Positions 26,430 through 34,649 of a stretch of 64,000 nucleotides of DNA are shown one piece after another. The translations under genes and the position numbers were made by a program. Under the pieces are notes generated by a model, which made no database searches, was not told where the DNA came from, and was given only the letters and a program-made list of their open reading frames with translations. The DNA comes from Streptomyces sp. 6-11-2. GTDB taxonomy: Bacteria > Actinomycetota > Actinomycetes > Streptomycetales > Streptomycetaceae. Each line of letters starts with the position of its first letter. The first letter of the stretch is position 1. Location: NCBI RefSeq assembly GCF_006540305.1, contig NZ_BJOR01000001.1:4030001-4094000 (forward strand), written 5' to 3'.

Positions 26430-26578
26430 AAGTACCCCTCGTACTGCGGCTTCAGAGCGGCCCGCATCAACGACTCCAGCCGGTCGACCAACTTCTCGTA
26501 CCGGCGCCGGGACAGCTCGTTCTTCGCGGGCATCTCGCACAGCTCCCACCTCTGCCCGCAGCCGCATGTGTGCCATAT
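26430..26578 (-). pseudogene. Zinc-ribbon protein fragment
   Basis: On the minus strand the frame reads WHTCGCGQRWELCEMPAKNE, then LSRRRYEKLVDRLESLMRA and ALKPQYEGYF, ending at the IS256 junction. The Cys pattern C-x-C-x(6)-C followed by a basic helix suggests a small DNA-binding protein. Neither end is intact. No family recognised. Confidence 0.4.
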
Positions 26579-26594
26579 GTGTGCTGCGAGTACG

Positions 26595-26627
26595 AAGGCC
26601 CTCCCGTCCGTCGGACGGAAGGGCCTC
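26595..26627. terminator. Hairpin before att copy 4
   Basis: AAGGCCCTcCCGTCCG pairs with CGGACGGaAGGGCCT around a very short loop. Positioned like the tRNA/integrase terminators of the other att copies but with a different sequence. Confidence 0.7.
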
Positions 26628-26645
26628 TGACCAGGTGCTTCACTG

Positions 26646-26687
26646 TGCCCCCGGCAGGATTCGAACCTGCGACACCCGCTTTAGGAG
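26646..26687 (-). repeat. tRNA-Arg(CCU) 3' fragment, att copy 4
   Basis: 42 nt identical to the intact tRNA 3' end, then TTCGATCC. No integrase stump precedes it; the IS256 and zinc-ribbon fragments occupy that place. Confidence 0.9.
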
Positions 26688-26774
26688 TTCGATCCGAGCC
26701 CTGCCCGGTGGCGTCAGTTCCCGGTCGGGTCGAACGTGCCGGGCCGCGTATGGGTGCCCGCGTCCGGTGCTGTT

Positions 26775-26794
26775 GATGTCACCCGTGGATGTCA
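26775..26794. repeat. Right arm-type pair GATGTCA, 13-bp period
   Basis: GATGTCA at 26775 and 26788, 88 bp right of att copy 4; embedded in a block also seen after att copy 5. Confidence 0.65.
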
Positions 26795-26801
26795 GCAGAA
26801 G

Positions 26802-26876
26802 CTAGCGCTTCTTGCGGATCCTGCGCTTCTTCTCCTTGGCTTCCTTCTCCTTGCGCTGGGCCACACCGTACGCGGA
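26802..26876 (-). pseudogene. Lysine-rich C-terminal stump
   Basis: A minus-strand frame of about 24 codons reads AYGVAQRKEKEAKEKKRRIR and ends KKR-stop. The strong Lys/Glu pattern in this GC-rich context suggests a real protein tail, cut off upstream. Family unknown. Confidence 0.35.
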
Positions 26877-27027
26877 TCACGGCCCCTGATGGAGTGGGCA
26901 TCGGGATGTGCCGGAGGACATCGTCGGCTGTCAGACACGGAGCGGCAGGATTTTCTGCCGTGCCGTGTCATCCCCGCGCGTGGTGCGCTCCGTCGGACTG
27001 GGCAGAGACGAACGGAGGGCGCACCCT

Positions 27028-27561
27028 GTGCGTAGCGCAGACCTGGAGGAGTTCCGCGGCTTCGCCGAGGACCGGTTGCCGCACCTGCGGCGAACCGCGT
27101 ACCTGATGTGTGGCGACTGGCACCAAGCCGAGGACATCACGCAGACCGCGTTGACCAAGCTGTACGCGGTGTGGGGCAGACGGCATCGGATCGACAACCT
27201 GGAGGCCTACGCCCACCGGGTGTTGACCCGGGCCTGCATCGACCACACTCGGCGCCGCTGGCGGCGCGAGGACCCGACGCCCGCACTGCCCGACCGGGCC
27301 GGCCCGGGCGCCGACCCCACGCTCGGCCTGCAGGTGCGCGCCGCGCTGGCCGTCCTGCCGCCGCGGCAGCGGGCCGTGGTGGTCCTGCGGTTCTGGGCCG
27401 ACCTGGACATCAAGGCCACCGCCAAGGCGCTCGGCTGCACCGTCGGCACGGTCAAGACCCACAGCTCCCGGGCCCTCACCCGACTGCGTGAGCTGCTCGG
27501 CGAGAGCGACCCGTTCAACGAACTGTCCGTTGCCCCTGCTCCCCTGAAGGAAATGCTGTGA
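27028..27561 (+). CDS. SigE-family ECF RNA polymerase sigma factor
   Basis: 177 residues from GTG 27028 (GGAGG 8 nt upstream; the longer frame has no start). Region 2: EEFRGFAEDRLPHLRRTAYL, then CGDWHQAEDITQTALTKLYA and DNLEAYAHRVLTRACIDHTR. Region 4: LAVLPPRQRAVVVLRFWADL and CTVGTVKTHSSRALTRLREL. This is the SigE-like ECF type (SigE70) found in many copies in Streptomyces. It overlaps the next gene by 4 bp (the GTG of the partner overlaps the TGA), so the two are translationally coupled. Confidence 0.93.
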   Translation: MRSADLEEFRGFAEDRLPHLRRTAYLMCGDWHQAEDITQTALTKLYAVWGRRHRIDNLEAYAHRVLTRACIDHTRRRWRREDPTPALPDRAGPGADPTLGLQVRAALAVLPPRQRAVVVLRFWADLDIKATAKALGCTVGTVKTHSSRALTRLRELLGESDPFNELSVAPAPLKEML

Positions 27562-28373
27562 CACACAACCACGCTCTCGACGGGCACGACGAGATGCAGG
27601 CCCTGCTCGCGGCCGGGCTCGACGCCGAACCGCCGCTGCGGTCCGGCACGGTGGACGCTGCGGTTGCGGCCGGGCGGCGCCGCCGCGGTACCCGCATGGC
27701 CACCCGGGTCGGCGTCGGCGTGGCGGCCACCGCGGCGGTGGCCGCGGTGGTGGGCTACCCGACGGGCGGCGCCACCCCGGGGCCGGACACCACGACGGTG
27801 GCCGCCGACCCGCTGGTCGGCCCGCTGACCCTGGCCGGCTCGACCAGTGCCGGCGCGAAGCCGCTGCGCCCGGACTCCTTCGGATCCGGTTCCGGTCAGC
27901 CCACCGGCTGGAGCAGCGAGAAGCTGGGGAACACCCTGGCAGCGCTGCTTCCGGCAGCCGGCAGCAAGACGGTGACCAGTGGCGAATTCCCGGGCCGCAC
28001 CTTCCGGGTCGTTTGGAGGTCCGCAGCCGGCCCGGTGGAGTTCCACGGCGGCGCCGAGTGGACCGCCGACGCGCCGAAGGTTCCGTTCTGCGCCACGATC
28101 GCGCTGCCCAAGTTCACCCCGCGCCCCGGCGCCCCGTCCCCGCAGGAGGTCGCCCCGCGCACCGACTGCCAGGTGATCAAGCTCCCGGATGGCGCCCGAG
28201 GTGAGGCGATGACGCTGACCTTCCCGCAGGACGGCGAGGTCTCGCAGTACGTCCGCGTGCAGCGCGCCGACGGCCGGACGGTGGTGCTCCAGCAGTGGGC
28301 CGGGAAGCCGGGCGCGGCCCTGAAAATCAGCGACCTGGTGAAGATCGCTGACAATTCCGCCTGGCGGTTCTGA
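27558..28373 (+). CDS. Membrane-anchored partner (putative anti-sigma) of the ECF sigma factor
   Basis: 271 residues, GTG 27558. A 45-residue cytoplasmic segment (DEMQALLAAGLDAEPPLRSG) and a basic RRRRGTR lead into one membrane helix (GVGVAATAAVAAVVGYP, about 51-68), then a long extracytoplasmic domain (AALLPAAGSKTVTSGEFPGR, VPFCATIALPKF, DCQVIKLPDGARGEAMTLTF). Arrangement and coupling with an ECF gene are those of an anti-sigma factor with an outside sensor, although no zinc-binding HxxxCxxC motif is visible. It may hold the sigma factor at the membrane. Confidence 0.82.
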   Translation: MTHNHALDGHDEMQALLAAGLDAEPPLRSGTVDAAVAAGRRRRGTRMATRVGVGVAATAAVAAVVGYPTGGATPGPDTTTVAADPLVGPLTLAGSTSAGAKPLRPDSFGSGSGQPTGWSSEKLGNTLAALLPAAGSKTVTSGEFPGRTFRVVWRSAAGPVEFHGGAEWTADAPKVPFCATIALPKFTPRPGAPSPQEVAPRTDCQVIKLPDGARGEAMTLTFPQDGEVSQYVRVQRADGRTVVLQQWAGKPGAALKISDLVKIADNSAWRF

Positions 28374-28380
28374 CCGGCGC

Positions 28381-28412
28381 GGGTGTCCGGGCGCAGCCGC
28401 GCCCGGACACCC
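28381..28412. terminator. Hairpin after the sigma/anti-sigma operon
   Basis: 14-bp perfect arms GGGTGTCCGGGCGC and GCGCCCGGACACCC with a 4-nt loop, 7 nt after the stop. Confidence 0.85.
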
Positions 28413-28414
28413 GT

Positions 28415-28585
28415 GTGCCTTGGGCGGCCCGGAACCCCGGCCCCAACGACCTGATCCCGCTGCCCAGCAACGAGATCCAGCGCCTGCTTATCGCGCTCGT
28501 CCCCCAGCCACTCCACGGCGCCGCCCGCCGACTTCGCTGGTCCGAATGGAGACGCCGTCACCAGGTACGATCGCGCGCCAGCAAC
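28415..28585 (+). pseudogene. C-terminal stump of a DDE transposase (IS701/IS4-like)
   Basis: The frame reads DLIPLPSNEIQRLLIALVPQ ... LRWSEWRRRHQVRSRASN. A WS.WRRRHQ.RAR tail preceded by a P-L-x-x-N-E-I motif is the typical C-terminus of Streptomyces IS701-type transposases. Nothing upstream of it belongs to an IS. Confidence 0.6.
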
Positions 28586-28589
28586 AATA

Positions 28590-28613
28590 AGGCCCAGGTC
28601 AGAGACCTGGGCC
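28590..28613. terminator. Hairpin beside the tRNA-Gly fragment
   Basis: AGGCCCAGGTC and GACCTGGGCCT arms, 4-nt loop, 8 nt outside the tRNA-Gly 3' end. It would be the tRNA's own terminator carried along with the attachment site. Confidence 0.75.
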
Positions 28614-28620
28614 TCAAGTA

Positions 28621-28667
28621 TGGAGCGGGTGACGAGAATCGAACTCGCGCTCTCAGCTCGGGAAGCT
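28621..28667 (-). pseudogene. tRNA-Gly(CCC) 3' fragment (att remnant)
   Basis: On the minus strand: anticodon loop and stem (AGCTTCCCGAGCTGAGAG, one mutation), variable region, T arm GCGAG-TTCGATT-CTCGT, 3' acceptor CACCCGCTCCA. The 5' half is missing. A 180-bp block to its right (ending in the TGGCACG pair at 28776-28793) matches the block after the fragment at 35305. Confidence 0.8.
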
Positions 28668-28775
28668 TGGATTCTCTATGGGTGGCTGCCGTCCTGACCT
28701 GCGGCGCAGCGGCCCTGGGGCATGAACGGCTGGTGCCCTGGTTCCCCGACATTCCCCGCGGTTCCCTGCACGATC

Positions 28776-28793
28776 TGGCACCGTTCTGGCACG
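28776..28793. repeat. Arm-type repeat pair TGGCAC(G), 11-bp period
   Basis: TGGCAC at 28776 and TGGCACG at 28787, 109 bp right of the tRNA-Gly core. It is preceded by GTTCCCCGACATTCCCCGCG, near-identical to the block at 35428. Confidence 0.65.
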
Positions 28794-29240
28794 ACCTCTT
28801 CGTCCGCTTCTAGGGGTACGGGGCGGTGCCTGGCCGGTACCATGCGCAGGCTGGGCAGTGTCCACGCGATGGGGGAGCGACACGCATGCTCGTATAGACG
28901 AGTGGGCAAGTTGTGTGGCGCGTGTTCAACGGCCAGCAGCGGCATGGCATCGCCTTCAGGGCCGCCGAAGTCACCCCGGCCGCCTTCCCGGCCGCCATGG
29001 GGGCCACGGCCTGATGACCGACCTGGCAACGCTTCTGGAGTTGGATGGTCCCGTCGCCGCACTCGGCGGTGGGCTCGCCGTCCGCGGGCGTTGCCGTCAG
29101 CGTTGCCGTCATTGCCGTGTGCCTAGGAGCTGGGCCCGACAGTCTTGGTGATGTTCTGACACGCGGTCTGTTGACGCCGCGCTCCACACGGCGTTGGATC
29201 TTCCCTGCCCGTGCGGGTGTACGGGTAGAGAGCTGGGACG
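28794..29240. other. Interval without a supported gene
   Basis: No coding signal. It contains GCCGTCA words at 29093 and 29105 (12-bp period), related to the 13-bp arm-type repeats elsewhere in the island, and the leader of the next gene. Confidence 0.4.
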
Positions 29241-29780
29241 ATGACCGAGGACGCCAGACCCGGGCTGATAAGGGTGGTGTACTTCCAGCAGACGTGCGCA
29301 TCGATGATGGGCGGCGGCGCGGTGCTGTCCGAAGGGTTGCTGCTGGTCTTGATTGGTACGGCTCACCGGCTGGAGACCCTCCTGGTGGGAACAGTTGCGG
29401 TGGCTCTTGTGTCACTGGTGCTACTGCCGCTGCGCTTCCGTCTCCCCGCCCGGCTTCGCCGCACGTACGAGCATGCCGTGCGGATCGACAGCGCCGAAGA
29501 ACAACCGCACACCGGCCAGGACGCGGCGCAGCGGCTGTCGCTACGGCGCACGGCCGGATTCGTGGGTGGAGCGGTCTGTTGGATGATGCTCATCGGCCTG
29601 GCAACGCATCAGCTGATGCCGCCGCTCATGCTGGTTCCGGTGGCCGTGGCCCAGTGGGCGCAGTCCCGGGCGACCGCGAAATGGGAGCGGGTGAACGGGG
29701 CTGACCTGTGGCAGACCGTGCCCGGGCTGCTGGGTGCCCGAGGCCCGGTGTTTCGTGTGCCGGCAAAGCGCGGTATCTGA
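29241..29780 (+). CDS. Small integral membrane protein
   Basis: 179 residues, ATG 29241 with GGGA 3 nt upstream. Four hydrophobic segments: about 28-42, 46-65 (TLLVGTVAVALVSLVLLPL), 105-122 (GFVGGAVCWMMLIGL) and 126-139 (MPPLMLVPVAVAQW). A basic-acidic cytoplasmic loop (70-100) separates the two pairs. No family or motif is recognised. It is 81 nt upstream of another small gene, same strand. Confidence 0.7.
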   Translation: MTEDARPGLIRVVYFQQTCASMMGGGAVLSEGLLLVLIGTAHRLETLLVGTVAVALVSLVLLPLRFRLPARLRRTYEHAVRIDSAEEQPHTGQDAAQRLSLRRTAGFVGGAVCWMMLIGLATHQLMPPLMLVPVAVAQWAQSRATAKWERVNGADLWQTVPGLLGARGPVFRVPAKRGI

Positions 29781-29861
29781 AGCCACGGCCTTAGGGGCCG
29801 CCACTCCCGGCACCGTGGACCGATCTTGTACCGACATCCCCGCCCCTGACAGGTTGACCCC

Positions 29862-30374
29862 ATGGGACTCTTCGACAAACTGACCGGAACCAAGCGCCCC
29901 GCCGAGGGCATCGCTCCGCGCCCCGCTGCCGAGGTGCACGCGGCCCTGCTCGGGCTCAGCCGTCCCGACGTCCCCTACGTCGTCCGGGACGGCCGCGCGG
30001 AGGGCGCCGACCTGGTGGCCGAGTGGCGCGTCCTGGACCCGGCGTGGCGGACCTTCTTCATCCGTACGCAGGTGAGCCGGGTGTTCCAGACCCGGATGCG
30101 GCTGGTCCCGGAGAAGCACGAAGTCCGCTGCCTCGACCAGCAGTTCGAGGTCTCGTGGGTCGGTGACACCCCCCGGCTGGCCATCGCGGCCGAGGCCCAG
30201 CGCGGCCAGGTGCACACGGTCTCCAAGCGCTGGACGCTCGGCGGCGGCGAGGACGGCGGCATCGAAGCGACTGAGACGTTCAGTTTCGACACCAACGACC
30301 TGAAGACCCCCTTGCAGGAGACCGTCCTGGGCGCGGGGTGGACGTGGCGCGGGGTCGTCTCCGGCAGGCTGTGA
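29862..30374 (+). CDS. Conserved hypothetical protein
   Basis: 170 residues, ATG 29862. Soluble, mixed alpha/beta: MGLFDKLTGTKRPAEGIAPR, then EVHAALLGLSRPDVPYVVRD, LVAEWRVLDPAWRTFF and EKHEVRCLDQQFEVSW strands. The MGLFDKLTG start is common to small Streptomyces cytosolic proteins. No catalytic motif is seen. It is followed 12 nt later by a strong terminator. Function unknown. Confidence 0.82.
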   Translation: MGLFDKLTGTKRPAEGIAPRPAAEVHAALLGLSRPDVPYVVRDGRAEGADLVAEWRVLDPAWRTFFIRTQVSRVFQTRMRLVPEKHEVRCLDQQFEVSWVGDTPRLAIAAEAQRGQVHTVSKRWTLGGGEDGGIEATETFSFDTNDLKTPLQETVLGAGWTWRGVVSGRL

Positions 30375-30386
30375 ACTGCGGCGACC

Positions 30387-30421
30387 AGGGCCTGTCCGGC
30401 GAATCATGCCGGACAGGCCCT
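30387..30421. terminator. Hairpin terminator
   Basis: 14-bp perfect arms AGGGCCTGTCCGGC and GCCGGACAGGCCCT, 7-nt loop, directly after the gene at 29862. Confidence 0.88.
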
Positions 30422-30448
30422 AGACATCAACGAAGCCAGGGGATGAGG

Positions 30449-30466
30449 ACCGCATTAGGAGTTCGA
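30449..30466. repeat. Solo att core (CCGCATTAGGAGTTCGA)
   Basis: GACCGCATTAGGAGTTCGAC resembles the attP-like cores at 43082 and 43939 (one T to A change) without tRNA sequence on the left. The right arm pair GCCGTCA (30560, 30573; 13-bp period) lies 99 bp away, as at the other copies. Confidence 0.55.
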
Positions 30467-30559
30467 CCAACTGAACGGCCCGACCGTCTGCCAAGCCCAC
30501 GGCCAGGGCATAGTGAGTGACCTTGGGGTCGCTCGTGACCGCTCCAGTGCGCTGATGTT

Positions 30560-30579
30560 GCCGTCAGAGTCTGCCGTCA
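30560..30579. repeat. Right arm-type pair GCCGTCA, 13-bp period
   Basis: GCCGTCA at 30560 and 30573; a two-base variant of the GATGTCA pairs, with the same spacing and distance from the core. 30580-30709 holds nothing else. Confidence 0.55.
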
Positions 30580-30709
30580 GGAGTGATGTTCCCACGTGAG
30601 CAGCTCGTAGGTCCGTCCCTTGTCGGTAACAGTCTCGGGCGCCGCGTCGGTGCAACGCGTGATCCAGTCATGTGGTCCGGGGCGGTGAACACTCGCCAGG
30701 CTGCGGAGC

Positions 30710-31195
30710 CTACGACCCCGAGCGCAATCCCAGGACACTGTGCTCCACGACGCCCGAGGGAAGGTCGCTCCTTCCCGAAGCCCGGGCAGTCAACTCCACG
30801 AGACCGGCCCGGAGGTCGACGGCAGGCTCACCAAGGACGATCGCACTGATGATCAGTTCCGTCATCAGACGGTCGTACTCATCGCCCATGCTCCGATAGC
30901 GCTCCTCATCGGCCTCCACCACAGCAGAGGCGATCCTCCTCCCGCCACCAGTCACGGAGGCAAAGGACGCCTCATAGACGCCGTAACCGGTCCAACTCCG
31001 GTGCATGAAAAGGACATCGCCTTCGACGAAGACGTTCCACTTCTCATCCATGTCCCGGGCTCGATATCCGCGCTGGATCCGGCGCCAGTCTTCGTCAGTC
31101 CAGACACGATCCGGCAACTCCAACACCGGCCGGGGCGTGTTAATCGGCTGGAGGCGCCGGAACGATTCTCGGGTGAGCGACGCATCGGCAGTCAT
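30710..31195 (-). CDS. Conserved hypothetical protein
   Basis: 161 residues, ATG 31195. The core reads VWTDEDWRRIQRGYRARDMD, EKWNVFVEGDVLFMHRSWTG, YGVYEASF and RRIASAVVEADEERY. This compact Trp-rich pattern is recurrent in small bacterial proteins carried on mobile DNA. I see no catalytic motif, no signal peptide and no membrane segment. A defence or immunity role is possible but not shown. 31196-31546 holds no gene. Confidence 0.78.
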   Translation of the reverse strand: MTADASLTRESFRRLQPINTPRPVLELPDRVWTDEDWRRIQRGYRARDMDEKWNVFVEGDVLFMHRSWTGYGVYEASFASVTGGGRRIASAVVEADEERYRSMGDEYDRLMTELIISAIVLGEPAVDLRAGLVELTARASGRSDLPSGVVEHSVLGLRSGS

Positions 31196-31546
31196 GGCGT
31201 GATCCTACGGCTGCACTGGTCCAAGCGCCCTAGGTAGAGGGCGAACCCGTGCCGCCTTCAGGACGCATCCGCAGCGTCCTGAACAGCGACTTTGCAAGAC
31301 GCCCTCACCGCTACCCCAGATAACCGCAACGACTTGTCCCTCGGAACGACTCCCGCCCTCACTTATGCAGCCAGACACAGGGACGGCAATATCACTCGGC
31401 CCGACGCGGCGCAGGACTCTGTCGACTCGCCGCCCCGGCACTGTCAGCGGGCGGTCGTACAGTTGAGTCACCTATCAGCCCAGGTTGGCTGCGTGCCCAG
31501 AACTTCGCCCTGCCCGCGGCCACGCACGAGCGGGGCGTTGTGCCGT

Positions 31547-32697
31547 TACTGACTTTGGAAGCGTGATGTCGTTGGGGGCTGACGGGGTGTGATCGTCGCG
31601 GTATGCCGTTTGTATGAGGTATCCGCAGGGTGGTGGGCTGACGCCTGAACGGCAGGCGTTTCGTGAGCGGATCCGGATGGAGGCCGCCGAACGGTTCGGC
31701 GCCGGGGCCTCCAACGCGGAGGTCGCCAAGGACTTACGGGTGAGCGTGCGTTCGGTTCAGCGGTGGCGCCGGGCCTGGCAGAACACCGGCACGGACGGTC
31801 TTCGGTCGGTGGGACCAGTGTCGCTGCCCAGGCTGAGCGAGAAGCTGTTCGCCGTACTGGAGCAGGAGTTGGCCAAGGGCCCGGTCGCGCAAGGCTGGCC
31901 GGACCAGACCTGGACGCTGGCCCGGATCAAGACCTTGATCGGGCGGCGGTTGCACAAGTCGTTCACACTCTCGGGCATCTCGCAGATGCTGCGTCGCCAC
32001 GGCTGGAGCCACCAGGTCCCGGCCCGACGAGCACTCGAGCGGGACGACGTGGCCGTAGCCGGGTGGGTGAAGGAGACCTTCCCGCACGTGGAAGCACCGC
32101 GGCGGCGCTCGACGCCTACCTCGTCTTCGAGGACGAGGCCGGCTTCTCGATGACGCCGCCGACCGCCCGCACCTGGTCCCGTCGTGGCGTCACCCCGGTC
32201 GTCACGGTGAGGGGACGCTCCCAGCGGCGGATCTCGATCGCGGCCCTGGCCTGCTACAAACCCGGCGAGCGCTCACGGCTCATCTACCGGCCCATGGTCC
32301 ACCCGGACCACAAGGCGGGCGGGCGACGCAGCTTCGCGTGGACCGACTACCGCAACCTGCTCATCAGGGCCCACCAGCAGCTCGGCAAGCCGATCGTCCT
32401 GGTCTGGGACAATCTCAACGTCCACCGCGACCGCCGCTTACGCGCGTTCATCGACGCCCAGGACTGGGTCACCGTCCACTTCCTGCCTCCGTACGCGCCG
32501 CACCTCAATCCGGTCGAGGGCATCTGGTCCCTGCTCCGCAGGCGCTGCCAGGCCAATACCGCCTTCACCGACCCCGCCCATCTCATGCGCGCCCTCCGGC
32601 GGGGACTGCGCCAGGCCCAGTACCAGCCCGACCTCATCGACGGATGCCTTGCCGGCACCGGACTCACCCTGACGACACCACACCTACAACGTCAGTA
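31547..32697 (+). mobile_element. IS630-family insertion sequence, full length
   Basis: About 1.15 kb. The left end TACTGACTTTGGAA and right end (complement of AACGTCAGTA) form an inverted repeat, and TA is present at both edges, as expected for IS630 target duplication. The left flank is anonymous DNA; the right flank falls in a RepSA-like fragment. Confidence 0.85.
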
Positions 32698-32698
32698 G
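31614..32698 (+). CDS. IS630 transposase in two overlapping frames
   Basis: The first frame (31614 to about 32100) encodes the helix-turn-helix part: GGGLTPERQAFRERIRMEAA, then GASNAEVAKDL and SVRSVQRWRRAW. The second frame (-1, about 32100-32698) encodes the DDE domain: FEDEAGFS (first Asp), VLVWDNLNVH (second Asp) and HLNPVEGIW (Glu), then the WSLLRRRCQANTAFTD tail. The switch lies at GTGGAAGCACCGCGGCGGCG near 32087-32106. Many IS630 elements use a programmed -1 frameshift at this place, so the gene is probably functional. Its stop uses the IS right end. The rare TTA codon occurs at about 31734 and 32436. Confidence 0.88.
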
Positions 32699-32895
32699 AA
32701 GCCGGGTCCGTTGTTGCGGCACCCGGAGCTCTGGCACTCCCAGCGGGTCGTGCGGCGGTTGTTGCAGCGGACCAGAAGGTGACCGGCCGGGAGGTTGGAG
32801 GAGTCGAGGTGGTGGAGGACGTTGCCGATCTCGCCGGTGCGGGTGTTCACGTCGTACTCGGTGCGGTGGCCGTCGAGGCGGATCGGGTGCGTGCA
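32698..32895 (-). pseudogene. RepSA-like replication initiator, N-terminal fragment
   Basis: Minus-strand frame: CTHPIRLDGHRTEYDVNTRT, then GEIGNVLHHLDSSNLPAGHL and a CNNRRTTRWECQSSGC segment. C-x-HP-(I/V)-R-L followed by a G-x-(I/L)-L-V-x-C-x-N-R-R pattern is that of the pSAM2-type RepSA initiators of AICEs. It is cut by the IS630 on one side and by the integrase stump on the other. It identifies the lost backbone as AICE/plasmid type. Confidence 0.5.
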
Positions 32896-33035
32896 GCAGC
32901 TCGCGCGCCGCGCTGATCTATCAGTACATGACAGGCGACCGGGGCCGGGCCATCGTCGATCGGCTCGGTGCCATGATCCGGGGCGGCGGGGGAGCGGTCT
33001 CCGACCCCTCTGAGAAGGACCCTGCGGGCCCGTAG
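32895..33035 (+). pseudogene. Tyrosine integrase C-terminal stump
   Basis: 46 codons: SSRAALIYQYMTGDRGRAIV, then DRLGAMIRGGGGAVSDPSEK and the stop. It matches the C-terminus of 44343-45236 from just before the catalytic Tyr. It abuts the RepSA fragment, so rep-to-int DNA was deleted. Confidence 0.9.
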
Positions 33036-33053
33036 TGGCACGCCTGTGGCACG
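33036..33053. repeat. Arm-type repeat pair TGGCACG, 11-bp period
   Basis: TGGCACG at 33036 and 33047, directly after the integrase stump, as at 13062, 18519 and 45237. The shared hairpin follows at 33068-33112. Confidence 0.7.
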
Positions 33054-33116
33054 ACCCCTGAAACGGCGAAGGGTCAGCCTGGGAGGAAACCTCTCCTGAG
33101 CTGGCCCTTTTCTCTG

Positions 33117-33158
33117 TGCCCCCGGCAGGATTCGAACCTGCGACACCCGCTTTAGGAG
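33117..33158 (-). repeat. tRNA-Arg(CCU) 3' fragment, att copy 5
   Basis: 42 nt identical to the intact tRNA 3' end, then TTCGATCC. Confidence 0.9.
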
Positions 33159-33245
33159 TTCGATCCCATCCCGCTCCAACTGCTATCGGCGACTGCTGCG
33201 ACGGTCGGACAGAGACGCTGGCGTACGCCCGCGTCCGGCGTCGTT

Positions 33246-33265
33246 GATGTCAGCCGTGGATGTCA
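33246..33265. repeat. Right arm-type pair GATGTCA, 13-bp period
   Basis: GATGTCA at 33246 and 33259, 88 bp right of att copy 5. Confidence 0.65.
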
Positions 33266-33358
33266 GAAGCGGCTCTATGCGGGACAGGCTCCAGCGGTCA
33301 TACCGGCGGCATCAAGGCCTCGGACGGACCGGGCAGTTCATTGATGGGCGCTGTGGTT

Positions 33359-33378
33359 GCGGTACTTCGCTGCTGTAC
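33359..33378. repeat. Left arm-type pair GCGGTAC/GCTGTAC, 13-bp period
   Basis: GCGGTAC at 33359 and GCTGTAC at 33372; same layout as at 36545, 42533 and 43045. No core follows it here. Confidence 0.5.
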
Positions 33379-33426
33379 TGCTGGCGGGGAGGACGAACCA
33401 GTCCCGCAAGAACCTCAGGGGCGCTC

Positions 33427-33876
33427 ATGCAATGGTCGACGCTTGTGGCGACATCTGTGGGCACAGTACTCGGTGTGATCGCCACCCTCGTTGCTGATCA
33501 CGTCCGGTGGCGACGCGATCGGAGGGAGCGGGATCGTGACACGTTGCGCACGACATTCACGGAGTACCTCGCAGCCCTTTCTACCGCCAGGGATGCATTC
33601 GCCCGGATGGAACCTTCCCCGGACCGTGTCGGCAAGGGACACGTCGCGGTCGGGGAGCACGGCGTGTACGCGGCACAGCAACAACTGGAACTGGTGGCCC
33701 AACGGACGCTCGTCGATAAGGCGGGCCGCGCCACCCTCAGCGTGCTCGATTTCCATGACACGGTGGTTGCTGGGCACGCCCCGGACTCCTCGGAGTATGT
33801 CCGGGCCTGGCGAGCCGCCCGCCAGGCCCGGACAGCCTTGATCGAGGAGATGCGGATTGCTCTACAGCGAACCTGA
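33427..33876 (+). CDS. Small single-TM protein
   Basis: 149 residues from ATG 33427. An N-terminal membrane helix (TLVATSVGTVLGVIATLVAD, 4-23) is followed by a very basic stretch (HVRWRRDRRERDRD) and a mainly helical soluble part (TFTEYLAALSTARDAFARME, LELVAQRTLVDKAGRATLSV). Anchor + charged linker + helices suggests a membrane-tethered cytosolic protein. The in-frame upstream part crosses arm repeats and is excluded. Function unknown. Confidence 0.75.
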   Translation: MQWSTLVATSVGTVLGVIATLVADHVRWRRDRRERDRDTLRTTFTEYLAALSTARDAFARMEPSPDRVGKGHVAVGEHGVYAAQQQLELVAQRTLVDKAGRATLSVLDFHDTVVAGHAPDSSEYVRAWRAARQARTALIEEMRIALQRT

Positions 33877-33895
33877 GAGGCTGGGTAGAGCCGGA

Positions 33896-33912
33896 CTCTC
33901 AGCTTGGGAAGC
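33896..33912 (-). pseudogene. Short tRNA-Gly(CCC) anticodon-arm relic
   Basis: CTCTCAGCTTGGGAAGC matches the anticodon arm of the fragments at 28621 and 35305. The downstream bases match those at 6651-6690. Confidence 0.5.
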
Positions 33913-33988
33913 TGCGATCATTTCGGGCCGGTTCACGCGCTGAGCTGGGCGCACGGCGTCACGGTGGCCTCGTCGGGCGTGGCCGCTT

Positions 33989-34297
33989 TCACCGTGATTC
34001 CCCACTGTTCCCCGCCTGATCCGGTGCACTTGTGGTGCGGCGGACTTCAGGCTGGAGGTCGGGCGCCGGCTCGATGACGTCAGACCAGACACGATCACCC
34101 CAGGGGTTCCCCTCGACGCCGAGGCGTGCCGCGACGACATCATCGAGGAAGTGTGCCTGAGCTACGCCCACTGTCTCGTTGGGCCACCACAGCGAGTCAC
34201 ACTCGGTGCATAAAAAGAAGGGCGCCTCATCGGCCTTGAAACGGTACGGATGGACCCAGTCCTGCCCACAGCGCGGACAGACACGTTCAGCTGGCAT
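33989..34297 (-). CDS. Small zinc-ribbon protein
   Basis: 102 residues from ATG 34297 (an ATG at 34387 would add 30 residues). A zinc ribbon CPRCGQDW ... FFLCTECDSLWW (two C-x-x-C pairs, about residues 7-37) is followed by FLDDVVAARLGVEGNPWGDR and an acidic, Pro-rich tail. Family members with the CPxCGxDW...CxECDSxW pattern are common small cytosolic Streptomyces proteins. No enzymatic motif; it may bind nucleic acid or act as an immunity-type protein. Confidence 0.72.
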   Translation of the reverse strand: MPAERVCPRCGQDWVHPYRFKADEAPFFLCTECDSLWWPNETVGVAQAHFLDDVVAARLGVEGNPWGDRVWSDVIEPAPDLQPEVRRTTSAPDQAGNSGESR

Positions 34298-34649
34298 GAA
34301 CAGCACGGTACTCGGATCCAACTGCACGCTTTCCAACTGTGTTGGCGGGTTGGTGGCGTTCGTACGGAGGCGTTCACCTGCGTTCATGGACGCCTGATCG
34401 CAGCGGCGGGCACGGCTCAGCGTCTCCTGCGAATGGCCGTGAACGGGGCTGAGTGAGAAGGAAACTGAGACGGCCCGGAGCTGTGCGTCGTGCTGAGCGA
34501 CATTGACGGGGTGAGTACCGTTGGCTGTTCCCGTCGGCTTCCTTCCTGTACCTGGCAACGGCAATCACAAGTTCTTTGCCTGTGGAGCCGGTTGATTGTG
34601 CCCTGGTCGTCCGTCAGGCTTGTCAGTGGAGCGACCAAGGGGGGCGGGA

